Assembly (NCBI RefSeq): GCF_003576525.1
Contig: NZ_QWUA01000019.1
Coordinates: 1 to 64,000 of the forward strand
Source of the DNA: Rummeliibacillus sp. POC4
GTDB taxonomy: Bacteria; Bacillota; Bacilli; Bacillales_A; Planococcaceae
Reading direction: 5' to 3'
DNA length: 64,000 nucleotides
How positions within the stretch are numbered: the first letter of the stretch is position 1; the number at the start of each line of letters is the position of its first letter. Shown piece after piece: positions 1 through 8,472 of the stretch. Under the pieces are notes generated by a model, which ran no database searches, was not told the origin of the DNA, and was given only the letters and a program-made list of their open reading frames with translations. Position numbers and translations under genes: made by a program.

Positions 1-95
1 TATACGACAGTTTTTATTATTATTTTGTAGTTTTTGAAGCAGAGTGTATTTATTACGTAAAAATATTTTCAAATAATAGAGAGTGGGGGATGGAG

Positions 96-1325
96 ATGGA
101 TTTAACACTTTATCAAGATATAATTGAAAGTTTACAAAGTAGGAAACAAATAGTTTGGCTCAACCCTAAAAAGACAAATGAGATTAAAATAGACTCTTCT
201 CTAATTGATGATGCGGAAGATAGATTCAATCGATTTGCGCCATATTTTGAAGAAGTGTTTCCTGAAACCAAAATACATAATGGAAGAGTAGAGTCTGAAT
301 TGCAATTGATTCCAGAAATGCAAATGGAACTAAGTATATTAGGAAAACTTTACTTAAAGAGAGACGATGCATTGCCGATAAGTGGCTCCATAAAAGCACG
401 GGGTGGCATTCATGAAGTTCTCTTTGTTGCTGAGAAAATTGCTTTAGAACATGAGGTAGTAAGTAAAAAGGATAATTACGCTATTTTTGCAACAGATGCT
501 ATCCGACCACTTTTGCGAAACTACACCATTGTCGTAGGATCAACAGGTAATCTAGGGTTAAGTATAGGAATTATGAGCGCGATACTTGGATTTAATGTAA
601 GAGTTCATATGTCACATGATGCGAAAGATTGGAAAAAAGAGTTATTAAGGAAAATGGGTGTGACTGTAGTAGAACATAGTGGGGATTTTTCATTAGCTGT
701 TGACAAGGGGAGAGCAGAGGCATCTTTAGATCCAACTTATTATTTTATAGATGATGAGAATTCTAAGCAGCTATTTGCCGGTTATGCGGTAGCGGGGCGT
801 AGACTAAAACAACAACTACGAGAACAGGGGGTAGAAATTAGTCAAAGTCATCCACTTTATGTTTATATTCCATGTGGAGTTGGCGGAGGACCTGGTGGTG
901 TAACGTACGGTTTAAAGGAAAGCTTTGGAGAAAATGTACATTGCTACTTTGTAGAGCCTACTGAATCACCATGTATGCTGTTAGGAATGGCAACTGGTTT
1001 ACATGATCAAATTGCTGTTAATGATATAGGATTAACGAATCGAACTATTGCAGACGGTCTTGCTGTAGGAAGACCATCATCTTTCGTTGGTAAACAGATG
1101 GAACCTCTTCTAGAAGGAATCATGACAATTTCAGATGAACAATTATCTAAATATGTTCGGAAGCTTTATAAAGCTGAGCAAATTATTTTAGAACCGTCAG
1201 CAGCGGCAGGTTTCATAGGGCCACAGAATTTGAAGAAGAATATTCATGACCCTGATGCTACTCATATTGTTTGGGCAACTGGAGGGAGTATGGTACCGAA
1301 AGAAGAACAAGCAAACTATATTTAA
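96..1325 (+). CDS. dsdA: D-serine ammonia-lyase (D-serine dehydratase)
   Basis: PLP enzyme that turns D-serine into pyruvate and ammonia in the cytosol. Fold-type II signatures are in order: SGSIKARGG with the Schiff-base lysine at residue 100, the STGNLGLS loop at about 149-156, and a phosphate-binding GGGPGG loop at about 263-268. At 409 residues it is slightly shorter than typical DsdA (about 440). An ATG six bases upstream (base 90) is also in frame, but the GTGGGG ribosome binding site sits 6 bases before the ATG at 96, so I prefer the latter. It stands alone; no adjacent D-serine permease or regulator is visible. It may detoxify D-serine from cell wall turnover or the environment (inference). 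Confidence 0.92.
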   Translation: MDLTLYQDIIESLQSRKQIVWLNPKKTNEIKIDSSLIDDAEDRFNRFAPYFEEVFPETKIHNGRVESELQLIPEMQMELSILGKLYLKRDDALPISGSIKARGGIHEVLFVAEKIALEHEVVSKKDNYAIFATDAIRPLLRNYTIVVGSTGNLGLSIGIMSAILGFNVRVHMSHDAKDWKKELLRKMGVTVVEHSGDFSLAVDKGRAEASLDPTYYFIDDENSKQLFAGYAVAGRRLKQQLREQGVEISQSHPLYVYIPCGVGGGPGGVTYGLKESFGENVHCYFVEPTESPCMLLGMATGLHDQIAVNDIGLTNRTIADGLAVGRPSSFVGKQMEPLLEGIMTISDEQLSKYVRKLYKAEQIILEPSAAAGFIGPQNLKKNIHDPDATHIVWATGGSMVPKEEQANYI

Positions 1326-1648
1326 GAAGAAAAATAGGGATTTACATGATAAGCCATCAAGATATCATGAGCTTGTTGAAATTTAATTTTGAACATATAG
1401 TAAAACACTTTTCAGATTAGTAAACTAAAAGGCTAACATAATAATGACAAATTAAAAAACAAATAAAAAAGTTCAGAATTTAGATATAAATTTTACACAA
1501 TTTGTTCACAAATAAGACATAATGATGTAAAATACAGAAAGAATAATACTTTACTAACAAAGAATTTCACATATATGTACGCAAGAAAAGTTTTGTATCT
1601 ATTTTAAAAGTCATCCTTAAATAATAATCTGAAAAGGAAGTTATTGGA
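1326..1648. other. Intergenic region, no gene seen
   Basis: This 323-base AT-rich stretch between dsdA and a small membrane ORF holds no ORF with a ribosome binding site, no clear hairpin with a T-run, and no recognised regulatory element. Confidence 0.5.
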
Positions 1649-1822
1649 ATGCTCAAATTTATATTAGCAACTTTACTGTTCATCATTATAGGCAATCTGA
1701 TTAATACATCTTTACCAATTCAATATTCAATGCTAATGCTAATTGCTTTACCAGTATTATTCTTTGTCATTTATCACAAAATTTTCAATATCCGTTTATT
1801 CAATCAAGTAGAGTCAGATTGA
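1649..1822 (+). CDS. Small two-helix membrane protein (57 aa), unknown
   Basis: A 57-residue ORF that is not a shadow of another gene. It has a good ribosome binding site (GGAAG, 8 bases before the ATG) and is followed at once by a hairpin terminator. Residues 3-20 and about 27-43 are hydrophobic, and the tail is polar (RLFNQVESD), so two membrane segments are likely. I do not recognise a family. The gene is monocistronic between dsdA and the candidate RNA downstream. It could be a small envelope protein or a peptide of stress or spore physiology; nothing in the sequence decides this. Confidence 0.5.
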   Translation: MLKFILATLLFIIIGNLINTSLPIQYSMLMLIALPVLFFVIYHKIFNIRLFNQVESD

Positions 1823-1843
1823 TAAATAAAGATATACTTTTTT

Positions 1844-1877
1844 GCCACTCCCAATTACTTGAGGAGCGGCTTTTTTT
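1844..1877 (+). terminator. Rho-independent terminator
   Basis: GCCACTCC pairs with GGAGCGGC (one mismatch) around a short loop, followed by seven T residues. It ends the small membrane protein gene. Confidence 0.7.
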
Positions 1878-2035
1878 CTTTTAATTAAAATTAATTTCAA
1901 AAAGAGATAGATTTTATGAAATATATTTAGTATCTTCCAATAACACTCTAAATGTAATCGTATTATTAATATTCAAAAAGTTTTTTATTTTCTATTGATT
2001 AATTTGAAATTAGTTGATATTATGATGAAGTTAGA

Positions 2036-2280
2036 TTTTGGAAAGCAGATATTAAAGTATTAGGGTTTTCCAAGCAGATGATTTTGACCACTTTCTCTTT
2101 TGAAAGTTAAGGCAACGGTGTGCCGGGTCAAATGCCGATTGGCAACTTTTTCGTTGCCTTATTGATTGAGTTAGAAGCTCAAATTTTATAAGTTGGTTAC
2201 TTTACAACCAGTGCGAATGCACATCAACTTGTGAAACGGTCAATAAGAGTGGTAAAAGTAATTGTTTGCTATATAGACTC
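2036..2280 (+). ncRNA. Candidate multibranched structured RNA upstream of the polyamine operon
   Basis: Non-coding stretch with nested complementary segments. AGCAGAT (2073-2079) can pair with GTTTGCT (2264-2270), and ACCACT (2087-2092) with AGTGGT (2248-2253), giving a long closing stem. Inside lie three branches: GGCAAC/GTTGCC (2111/2153), TTGAG/CTCAA (2166/2178), and AAGTTG/CAACTT (2190/2225), the last carrying two small hairpins (GGTT/AACC and GTGC/GCAC). A strong terminator follows about 110 bases later, and the carboxynorspermidine dehydrogenase gene starts about 110 bases beyond that. I compared it by eye with SAM, lysine, glycine, T-box, M-box, cobalamin, ykkC, glmS, 6S, tmRNA, RNase P and SRP signatures and saw no match. 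It may be a free sRNA or a riboswitch-type leader; boundaries are approximate. Confidence 0.35.
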
Positions 2281-2389
2281 TGATCCTAAAATGATATAAA
2301 TTGATATAGGAAAGTAATTTACTAGAAAGATGTAATTTAGTATAAGTGTGTCTTTTAGGTATGCTTTTCTTATTGTTATCGATATATCT

Positions 2390-2435
2390 AAGCAAGTGAT
2401 GCGCTAATGGCGTTTTTCACTTGCTTTTTTCTTTT
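2390..2435 (+). terminator. Strong Rho-independent terminator or attenuator before the polyamine operon
   Basis: A perfect 10-bp stem AAGCAAGTGA/TCACTTGCTT with an 18-base loop and a T-run. It lies between the candidate structured RNA and the first polyamine gene, so it either ends a separate sRNA or acts as an attenuator. Confidence 0.8.
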
Positions 2436-2550
2436 ACATTTTAGGCGATTTCACAGTGAAACTTTTTATAGAATTGGCTGTTAATTCGATTTTGAATACA
2501 GCTTGATTCTATAAACAATCTAAAAATATTGTTTACTGGGAGAGAAGAAA

Positions 2551-3753
2551 ATGGGAAAAGCACTTGTAATTGGTTGCGGAGGAGTAGCTTCAGTCGCTAT
2601 CCAAAAATGTTGTCAAAATTCAGAGGTCTTTGAAGAAGTTTGTATTGCAAGCCGTACAAAATCAAAATGTGATGATTTAAAAGCAAAATTAGAAGGAAAA
2701 ACTAAAACAAAAATTACTACGGCAAAAGTTGACGCAGACAATGTAGATGAACTAATCGCATTGATCAACGAAGTGAAACCTGATATTGTGATGAATCTTG
2801 CATTACCATATCAAGACTTAACAATAATGGATGCATGTCTTGCAACGAAAACAAACTATTTAGATACAGCAAACTATGAACCTGAAGATACAGCAAAATT
2901 CGAATATAGCTGGCAATGGGCATACCGCGAGCGCTTTGAAGAGGCCGGTATTACTGCGCTTTTAGGTAGCGGATTCGATCCAGGTGTTACTAGCGTATTC
3001 TCCGCCTATGCCTTAAAACATGAATTTGATGAAATTGAATATATTGATATTCTTGACTGCAATGCGGGCGATCATGGCTATCCATTTGCGACAAACTTCA
3101 ACCCTGAGATTAATATCCGTGAAGTATCTGCAAAAGGAAGCTACTGGGAAAATGGTGAGTGGGTAGAAACTGAACCAATGGAAATTAAACGTGTTTATAA
3201 TTTCCCAGAAGTTGGCGAAAAGGATATGTATCTGTTACACCATGAAGAAATTGAATCTCTTGCATTGAATATCCCTGGTATTAAACGTATTCGATTTTTC
3301 ATGACATTTGGTGAAAGTTATTTAACACATTTAAAATGCCTTGAAAATGTGGGGATGACTTCAATTGAACCAATTGAATACGAAGGAAAACAAATTATCC
3401 CACTTCAATTTTTAAAAGCTGTACTACCAGATCCTGCTTCACTTGGACCACGTACAAAAGGGAAAACAAATATTGGCTGTATTTTCCGCGGTAAAAAAGA
3501 TGGGGAAGATAAGACTTATTATTTATACAATGTTTGTGATCATGAAGAATGCTACCAAGAAGTTGGCTCACAAGCGGTGTCTTACACAACTGGCGTCCCG
3601 GCTATGATTGGTGCCATGATGTTAATGACAGGTACATGGGATAAAAATGGCGTTTACAATATTGAAGAATTCGATCCAGATCCATTCATGGATGCACTAA
3701 ACAAATGGGGCCTTCCTTGGAAAGAAAGTTTTGAGCCGGAGTTAGTAGACTAA
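2551..3753 (+). CDS. Carboxynorspermidine/carboxyspermidine dehydrogenase (saccharopine dehydrogenase family)
   Basis: NADPH-dependent enzyme that condenses aspartate semialdehyde with putrescine (or 1,3-diaminopropane) and reduces the Schiff base to carboxyspermidine (or carboxynorspermidine). The N-terminus shows the Rossmann loop GCGGVAS at residues 8-14, and the 400-residue length fits the family. The ribosome binding site GGGAGAG lies before the ATG. The stop codon is one base from the start of the decarboxylase gene, so the two are co-transcribed. Together they form the alternative spermidine pathway that replaces SAM decarboxylase and spermidine synthase. Some annotations label this family saccharopine dehydrogenase or lysine dehydrogenase; the partner gene makes the polyamine role much more likely. 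Confidence 0.9.
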   Translation: MGKALVIGCGGVASVAIQKCCQNSEVFEEVCIASRTKSKCDDLKAKLEGKTKTKITTAKVDADNVDELIALINEVKPDIVMNLALPYQDLTIMDACLATKTNYLDTANYEPEDTAKFEYSWQWAYRERFEEAGITALLGSGFDPGVTSVFSAYALKHEFDEIEYIDILDCNAGDHGYPFATNFNPEINIREVSAKGSYWENGEWVETEPMEIKRVYNFPEVGEKDMYLLHHEEIESLALNIPGIKRIRFFMTFGESYLTHLKCLENVGMTSIEPIEYEGKQIIPLQFLKAVLPDPASLGPRTKGKTNIGCIFRGKKDGEDKTYYLYNVCDHEECYQEVGSQAVSYTTGVPAMIGAMMLMTGTWDKNGVYNIEEFDPDPFMDALNKWGLPWKESFEPELVD

Positions 3754-3754
3754 T

Positions 3755-4882
3755 ATGAAGTTCGAAGATATCCCAACACCAAGTTTTGTAGTAGATGAGA
3801 GTTTACTAGAAAAGAATTTACAAATTTTAAAAACTGTCATGGATCGAACTGGTTGTAAGATTTTACTTGCACAAAAAGCATTTTCAATGTATGAAATGTA
3901 TCCGCTGATTGGTCAGTATTTGTGTGGTACTGCAGGAAGTGGTCTATATGAAGCAAAGCTTGGTTATGAAGAGATGGGAAAAGAAAATCATGTTTTTTCA
4001 CCTGCTTATCGTGAGGATGAAATAGAAGAGATTATCGAAATATGTGATCATATTGTTTTCAATTCCTTTTCACAGGTAGATAAGTACCGTGATCAGGTGC
4101 TAACAGCCGGAAAAAGTATTGGTTTACGTATAAATCCTGAATGTTCTACACAAGTTGGCCATGAAATTTATGATCCATGTGCACTAGGTTCACGATTTGG
4201 TGTCACATTAAATCAATTCCGTCCTGAGTTACTTGAAGGAATCTCTGGCCTACATTTTCATACACTTTGTGAGCAAAATTCAGATGATTTAGTAACAACA
4301 CTTAATGCTGTTGAAGAAAAGTTTGGACCATGGCTTGGTCAGATGGAATGGATTAACTTTGGTGGTGGGCACCATATCACTAGGGAAGATTATGATATTC
4401 CTTTGTTGGAAGACTGTATTACTAGGATTCAGAAAAAATACAATGTTGAAGTTTATCTTGAACCTGGGGAAGCAATTGCATTAAATGCAGGCATTCTTGT
4501 AACAAGCGTCCTTGATACACTTAATAATGGGATTGAAATTGCTATTCTAGATACCTCAGCATGTTGCCATATGCCAGATGTTCTAGAAATGCCATATCGT
4601 CCACCACTATTTGGTTCAGGTGAAAAAGGTGAGAAAGAATATACGTATCGACTTGGTGGTCCAACTTGTTTAACAGGTGATATAATAGGTGATTATTCTT
4701 TTGATAAGCCTTTAGAAAATGGCGATAGATTAATATTTGGCGATATGGCTATTTATACGATGGTAAAAACTAATACGTTTAACGGAATGGCACTACCAAA
4801 TATTGTTGTAAAAGATAAAAGTGGAGATTACCGGATCCTTCGTCAATTTAATTATGAAGATTTTAAGGGAAGACTTTCGTAG
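3755..4882 (+). CDS. nspC: Carboxynorspermidine decarboxylase
   Basis: PLP decarboxylase of the alanine racemase-like fold that removes CO2 from carboxy(nor)spermidine to give (nor)spermidine. It carries the PLP-lysine context LLAQKAFSMY (Lys41), a GGGHH segment, the LEPGEAIALN motif that contacts PLP phosphate, and the C-terminal ACCHMPDVLEMP substrate-site segment. The 375-residue length is typical of NspC. It starts one base after the dehydrogenase stop, with a GGAG inside the upstream gene as a probable ribosome binding site, which suggests translational coupling. A strong bidirectional terminator follows. Confidence 0.93.
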   Translation: MKFEDIPTPSFVVDESLLEKNLQILKTVMDRTGCKILLAQKAFSMYEMYPLIGQYLCGTAGSGLYEAKLGYEEMGKENHVFSPAYREDEIEEIIEICDHIVFNSFSQVDKYRDQVLTAGKSIGLRINPECSTQVGHEIYDPCALGSRFGVTLNQFRPELLEGISGLHFHTLCEQNSDDLVTTLNAVEEKFGPWLGQMEWINFGGGHHITREDYDIPLLEDCITRIQKKYNVEVYLEPGEAIALNAGILVTSVLDTLNNGIEIAILDTSACCHMPDVLEMPYRPPLFGSGEKGEKEYTYRLGGPTCLTGDIIGDYSFDKPLENGDRLIFGDMAIYTMVKTNTFNGMALPNIVVKDKSGDYRILRQFNYEDFKGRLS

Positions 4883-4920
4883 GACTTATAAAAGAGTTCA
4901 ACATGAATGAGTTATACAAG

Positions 4921-4970
4921 AAAAAGGCTGTCTCATAAGTAGAAAGCCTAGCTTATGGGACAGCCTTTTT
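4921..4970. terminator. Bidirectional terminator between nspC and the yitT-like gene
   Basis: AAAAAGGCTGTCTCATAAG pairs with CTTATGGGACAGCCTTTTT. It is A-rich on the left and T-rich on the right, so it can serve the convergent genes on both sides. Confidence 0.85.
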
Positions 4971-5044
4971 CATTTTTTAATTATTAAAGTAGATTGTAGT
5001 TAAAAAATCAATTTTTAAAAATCAGAGCAAGGATAAACTCTCGA

Positions 5045-5854
5045 TTATCCTCTATTAAACGAACCTATTACTTGTTTAGTTTCCGTAATATTAACAAATG
5101 CATGAGGATCTACTTCTCGAATAGTGTTTTTTACCTCGGACAACTGATAACGGGTAATAACTGTAATTAGTATTTTTCTTTCTTCTCCTGTATAAGCACC
5201 TTGACCGTTCATAATGGTAATTCCTCGATAAAGTTTTGAAAAGAGCTTGTCCTTCATATCATCGCCTTTAGAAGTAACAATCATGACAGTAAGTTTTAAG
5301 TTATTTGTATGAATAAGATCAATCGCCTTACCCGTTGCATAAATAGATACTAATGTTAGTAATGCAGCATCCCAACTAAATACAAATCCTGAGATGATAA
5401 TGACAATAGCATTCATGCCAGAAATAACTGATCCAAGTGGAAAATCTCTCTTTTTCGTTAACAACATTCCTATAATATCAAAGCCACCTGACGAACCAGA
5501 AGCACGGAAAATGATTCCAACCCCGACTCCTGCTATAACGCCACCAAATAAAGAAGCTAAAATTGGATCATTTGATAATTCATAAACAGGGATTATATAC
5601 AAACTGGTTGAAAGTACAATGACGGATAAAATCGTGTACCCAATAAACCGTTTACCTAATTTGAAATATCCAATAATAAGTAATGGTAAATTTAACACGA
5701 AGTTTAACAAACCAGTATTTAATGGTGTGATGATTCCAAGCATCATTGCAATCCCACTCAAACCACCGCTCAATATTTTATGCGGTATCAGCAAAAAGTT
5801 ATAAGCAAATCCGATTAAAACAGAACCAAATATGATTGTAATAATATTACGCAT
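5045..5854 (-). CDS. YitT family membrane protein (DUF161/DUF2179)
   Basis: Polytopic membrane protein of the YitT/YqfU group. The first about 190 residues contain five to six hydrophobic helices with the GGLSGIAMMLG and GSSGGFDIIGML glycine-rich motifs seen in the two DUF161 repeats. The last about 80 residues form the soluble DUF2179 domain, with YRGITIMNGQGAYT and ITVITRYQ. The length of 269 fits the family (about 280). GGGAG lies 7 bases before the ATG. Family members are widespread in Firmicutes, often in multiple copies, and have no proven biochemical function. Confidence 0.85.
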   Translation of the reverse strand: MRNIITIIFGSVLIGFAYNFLLIPHKILSGGLSGIAMMLGIITPLNTGLLNFVLNLPLLIIGYFKLGKRFIGYTILSVIVLSTSLYIIPVYELSNDPILASLFGGVIAGVGVGIIFRASGSSGGFDIIGMLLTKKRDFPLGSVISGMNAIVIIISGFVFSWDAALLTLVSIYATGKAIDLIHTNNLKLTVMIVTSKGDDMKDKLFSKLYRGITIMNGQGAYTGEERKILITVITRYQLSEVKNTIREVDPHAFVNITETKQVIGSFNRG

Positions 5855-6357
5855 TTTAAATCTCCCAACTAATTTTTGCTATGTATTCAGTTATTGGTCA
5901 TAACATGAATTTCAATACTTCTTTCCATTTTTATTTTTATTATAGTGGAAATTTAATGAAATAATATTTGAAAGTCTTTTCAGAAAATTGCACTATCAAA
6001 ATAAATGAAGATAACTAACGGAAAAAATAAAAAGTTTTAAATAAAGTTAGTCGTCTGACCTTTGTAAATTTTCAAGCTAATTTTATTATTGCGACTAAAT
6101 GATAAAATATTGATTAATTAGCCCATCGAGTGTAATATTCTTATCAATTGAACAAAAATATTTCCTCAGTATTAAATTTTATTTAAATGGTGGTTGCTTT
6201 TAACAACTATCACATTAAATAATAGGAAAGTTTGAATAGAATTAGTTATGAAGTGAATAGGACTTTTTTTACTCTGACACGCTTACTTTCCATTCTTTTA
6301 ACTGTGGAAAATGTAAGGGCTTTTTTATTGCCCATTCTTAATACAGGAGTTGCTCAA
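5855..6357. other. Intergenic region upstream of the nucleoside transporter
   Basis: AT-rich. The only structure I can support is the hairpin at 6282-6326. The TTG-initiated extension that is open from 6232 is not supported: its ribosome binding site has almost no spacing and the extra residues do not align with NupC. No purine riboswitch signature was seen. Confidence 0.5.
6282..6326 (+). promoter_or_regulatory. Terminator-like hairpin in the leader of the nucleoside transporter gene
   Basis: CTTACTTTCCA pairs with TGGAAAATGTAAG (two-base bulge) around a 12-base loop, followed by GGGC and six T residues, about 30 bases before the start codon. A second small hairpin, GGGC/GCCC, overlaps the T-run. 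This arrangement resembles an attenuator; no ligand-binding aptamer is recognised upstream. Confidence 0.4.
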
Positions 6358-7551
6358 ATGTATTTTTTACTAAACTTTATAGGTGTTATTGTAGTTATGG
6401 GAGTCGTATTCCTTTGCTCACCTCGTAAGAAGGAAATTAAATGGCGTGCCATTGTTACACTTCTTGTTGTTGAAGTTTTGATCACTTGGTTTATGTTAAA
6501 AACAACAATTGGTGGTTGGATTATCAATGAAATTTCAGCCTTCTTTACTTGGTTAATCAAATGTGCAAATGAAGGGATTTCATTTGTATGGCCAAGTGCT
6601 TTAGCAAATGAAAATGTTGACTTTTTCTTCAATGCATTAGTTCCACTCATTTTCATCGTTACTTTCTTTGATATTTTATCTTATTTTGGTATATTAACTT
6701 GGATTATTGATAAAGTTGGTTGGTTAATCTCTAAAGTATCAGGTCTACCAAAATTAGAAAGTTTCTACTCTATTCAAATGATGTTCTTAGGTAATACCGA
6801 AGCATTAGCTGTTATCCGAAACCAATTGGATAATTTAAAAGAGTATCGTTTACTTACTTTTGGTATTATGAGTATGAGCTGTATTAGTGGTTCAATTGTT
6901 GGTGCATATTTATCAATGGTTCCAGCTGCATACGTTTTCTGTGCTATTCCGCTAAACTGTTTAAACGCATTACTTGTTGTCAATATGCTTCACCCAGTTG
7001 ACGTTCCAAAAGAAGAAGACGTTGTATACAAACCTTCAAAAGAAGAGAAAAAAGACTTCTTCTCAACTATTTCTAACAGTATGTTAGTTGGTATGAACAT
7101 GGTAATCGTTATTGCAGCGATGCTTGTTGGTTATGTAGCTTTAACAGCTGCGGTTAATGGAATTTTAGGTTTAGTCTCTGACGGCTTAACAATCCAAAAA
7201 ATCTTTTCTTACATTTTCAGTCCTTTTGCATATTTACTTGGCTTACCAACAAAGGATGCCATGTATGTTGCAGAGTTAATGGGTATGAAATTAGCTACTA
7301 ATGAATTTGTTGCCATGATGGATTTAACAAAACATGTTCATTCAATGGCGCCACATACTGTTGCAGTAGCAGCAACATTCTTAACATCATTCGCAAACTT
7401 TAGTACAGTTGGAATGATTTACGGTGCATTTAACTCATTATTAGATGAAAAAAAATCTGCAATTATCGGTAAAAACGTTTGGAAACTTCTTGTAAGTGGT
7501 ATTGCAGTCTCACTATTAAGTGCAATGCTTGTCGGTTTATTTGTTTGGTAA
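6358..7551 (+). CDS. NupC-type concentrative nucleoside transporter (CNT family)
   Basis: Membrane symporter for nucleosides. The product aligns by eye with B. subtilis NupC/NupG over its whole length: an N-terminal helix followed by RKKEIKWRAIV, a gate region (FFFNALVPLIFIVTFFDILS), the conserved KLESFYSIQMMFLGNTEAL segment, and the SMSCISGSIVGAYLSM motif. Starting at this ATG gives 397 residues, the usual NupC length, with AGGAG 8 bases upstream. The open frame extends upstream to 6232, but the extra 42 residues are unlike the family and run through a hairpin. A terminator follows directly. Confidence 0.88.
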   Translation: MYFLLNFIGVIVVMGVVFLCSPRKKEIKWRAIVTLLVVEVLITWFMLKTTIGGWIINEISAFFTWLIKCANEGISFVWPSALANENVDFFFNALVPLIFIVTFFDILSYFGILTWIIDKVGWLISKVSGLPKLESFYSIQMMFLGNTEALAVIRNQLDNLKEYRLLTFGIMSMSCISGSIVGAYLSMVPAAYVFCAIPLNCLNALLVVNMLHPVDVPKEEDVVYKPSKEEKKDFFSTISNSMLVGMNMVIVIAAMLVGYVALTAAVNGILGLVSDGLTIQKIFSYIFSPFAYLLGLPTKDAMYVAELMGMKLATNEFVAMMDLTKHVHSMAPHTVAVAATFLTSFANFSTVGMIYGAFNSLLDEKKSAIIGKNVWKLLVSGIAVSLLSAMLVGLFVW

Positions 7552-7573
7552 TATTTTAATACGTATTGAAAAG

Positions 7574-7606
7574 GAACTCAGTTTGAATAAGCTGAGTTCT
7601 TTTTTA
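7574..7606 (+). terminator. Terminator of the nucleoside transporter gene
   Basis: AACTCAG/CTGAGTT stem with a 10-base loop and a T-run right after the stop codon. Confidence 0.8.
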
Positions 7607-7609
7607 TTT

Positions 7610-7792
7610 ACAGAGCCAAATGCAACGATTTATGTATATAAAAATACGAAAAAGCTTAAAACACTTAAGGCTTCAAGCAAAGGAACAGCACGAGGAACTA
7701 TTCAAACGTATAAAAAAGGTACAGAAATATTGATCTATGTAAAAGATAAAGCAGGAAATAAGTCAAAGGTTAAAAAAGTGAAAGTCCAATAA
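7610..7792 (+). pseudogene. 3' remnant of a secreted or surface protein (Ig-like domain fragment)
   Basis: About 60 codons encode a typical bacterial Ig-like module of cell-surface proteins: NATIYVYKNTKKLKT, then TARGTIQTYKKGTEI and LIYVKDKAGNKSKVKKVKV. The piece has no start codon or ribosome binding site of its own. It is open upstream only by running backwards through a terminator and the end of the transporter gene, which is not a plausible gene start. I read it as the tail of a decayed surface protein gene. It is followed by a perfect terminator-like hairpin that probably belonged to the lost gene. Confidence 0.55.
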
Positions 7793-7850
7793 TTATGAAA
7801 ATGCATCAGCAAGCTCATTTTTGAAGGTTCAGGTATCAAATTAAAATGAT

Positions 7851-7898
7851 AAAAAGGCTATTCTTGAAGGTTATTTAGGCTTTCAAGATAGCCTTTTT
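7851..7898. terminator. Bidirectional terminator
   Basis: Long stem AAAAAGGCTAT(T)CTTGAA/TTCAAGATAGCCTTTTT. It follows the surface-protein remnant and faces the small minus-strand gene. Confidence 0.8.
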
Positions 7899-7927
7899 AA
7901 ACGGAAATAAAAAAAGATGGACTAAGA

Positions 7928-8089
7928 TTAATAAATCTGTCCATCAATGATAATTTGGCCTGTTTGGTGGTCATATTCGACTTCTCCCATTGCACCAAGA
8001 TTAACACCTTCTGGCAGCTCTCTCGTCTCAACAACTTGAGATTCGTTTATAATGGCTAAGTATTGCCCATTAATCAAAACTACTTTCAT
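7928..8089 (-). CDS. Small hypothetical protein (53 aa)
   Basis: A 53-residue product, starting MKVVLINGQYLAIINE, with AAAGGAG nine bases before this ATG. A further in-frame ATG nine codons upstream lacks a ribosome binding site. The sequence is rich in short beta-type segments (VVLINGQYLAII, GEVEYDHQTGQIIIDGQIY) and has no membrane segment or cysteines. I do not recognise the family. It is a monocistronic gene with the remnant's terminator just downstream. Confidence 0.6.
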   Translation of the reverse strand: MKVVLINGQYLAIINESQVVETRELPEGVNLGAMGEVEYDHQTGQIIIDGQIY

Positions 8090-8472
8090 CTCTATCAACT
8101 CCTTTTTTATATTCATAAACAGAAATTTGTTTATGTATAATATGTGCTCAAATAGTGAAAATTATTACCTAACTTTAAAATAGAAAGAAAATTTAGAAAA
8201 TTGTTATTTGTTATATTCTACAGGAAAAGAAAAACTCCTTCTTTTTAAATAAAAATTTTAATGAGACTATAAGTAATTGGATATTGAAAAAATATATGTA
8301 TTAGAATATGTTATTGACAACATTTTGCTTATACTATTGTCTATAAAATAAACGGAATTTTTTTGAACTGTTTGATTTTCACATAACAATTAGACTTAGA
8401 ATTCATGCGGTAACACTTAAAATAAGCTATAATAGAAAAGCTTTAAAGGATGTTTTTTAAGGAGTAGATTAA
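8090..8472. other. Intergenic region with possible promoters
   Basis: Very AT-rich. It contains a TTGACA at 8314-8319 with weak -10 candidates (TATTGT), and a TATAAT-like box near 8430, about 40 bases before the next gene. Neither pairs convincingly with a consensus partner, so I claim no defined promoter. Confidence 0.4.

Noticed and set aside
6232-6357. TTG-initiated 42-residue N-terminal extension of the nucleoside transporter
   Set aside because: Ribosome binding site has one base of spacing, the region forms a terminator-like hairpin, and the NupC-type protein starts at 6358 with proper spacing.
6100-6357. Purine riboswitch before the nucleoside transporter
   Set aside because: None of the conserved aptamer segments of that class was found.
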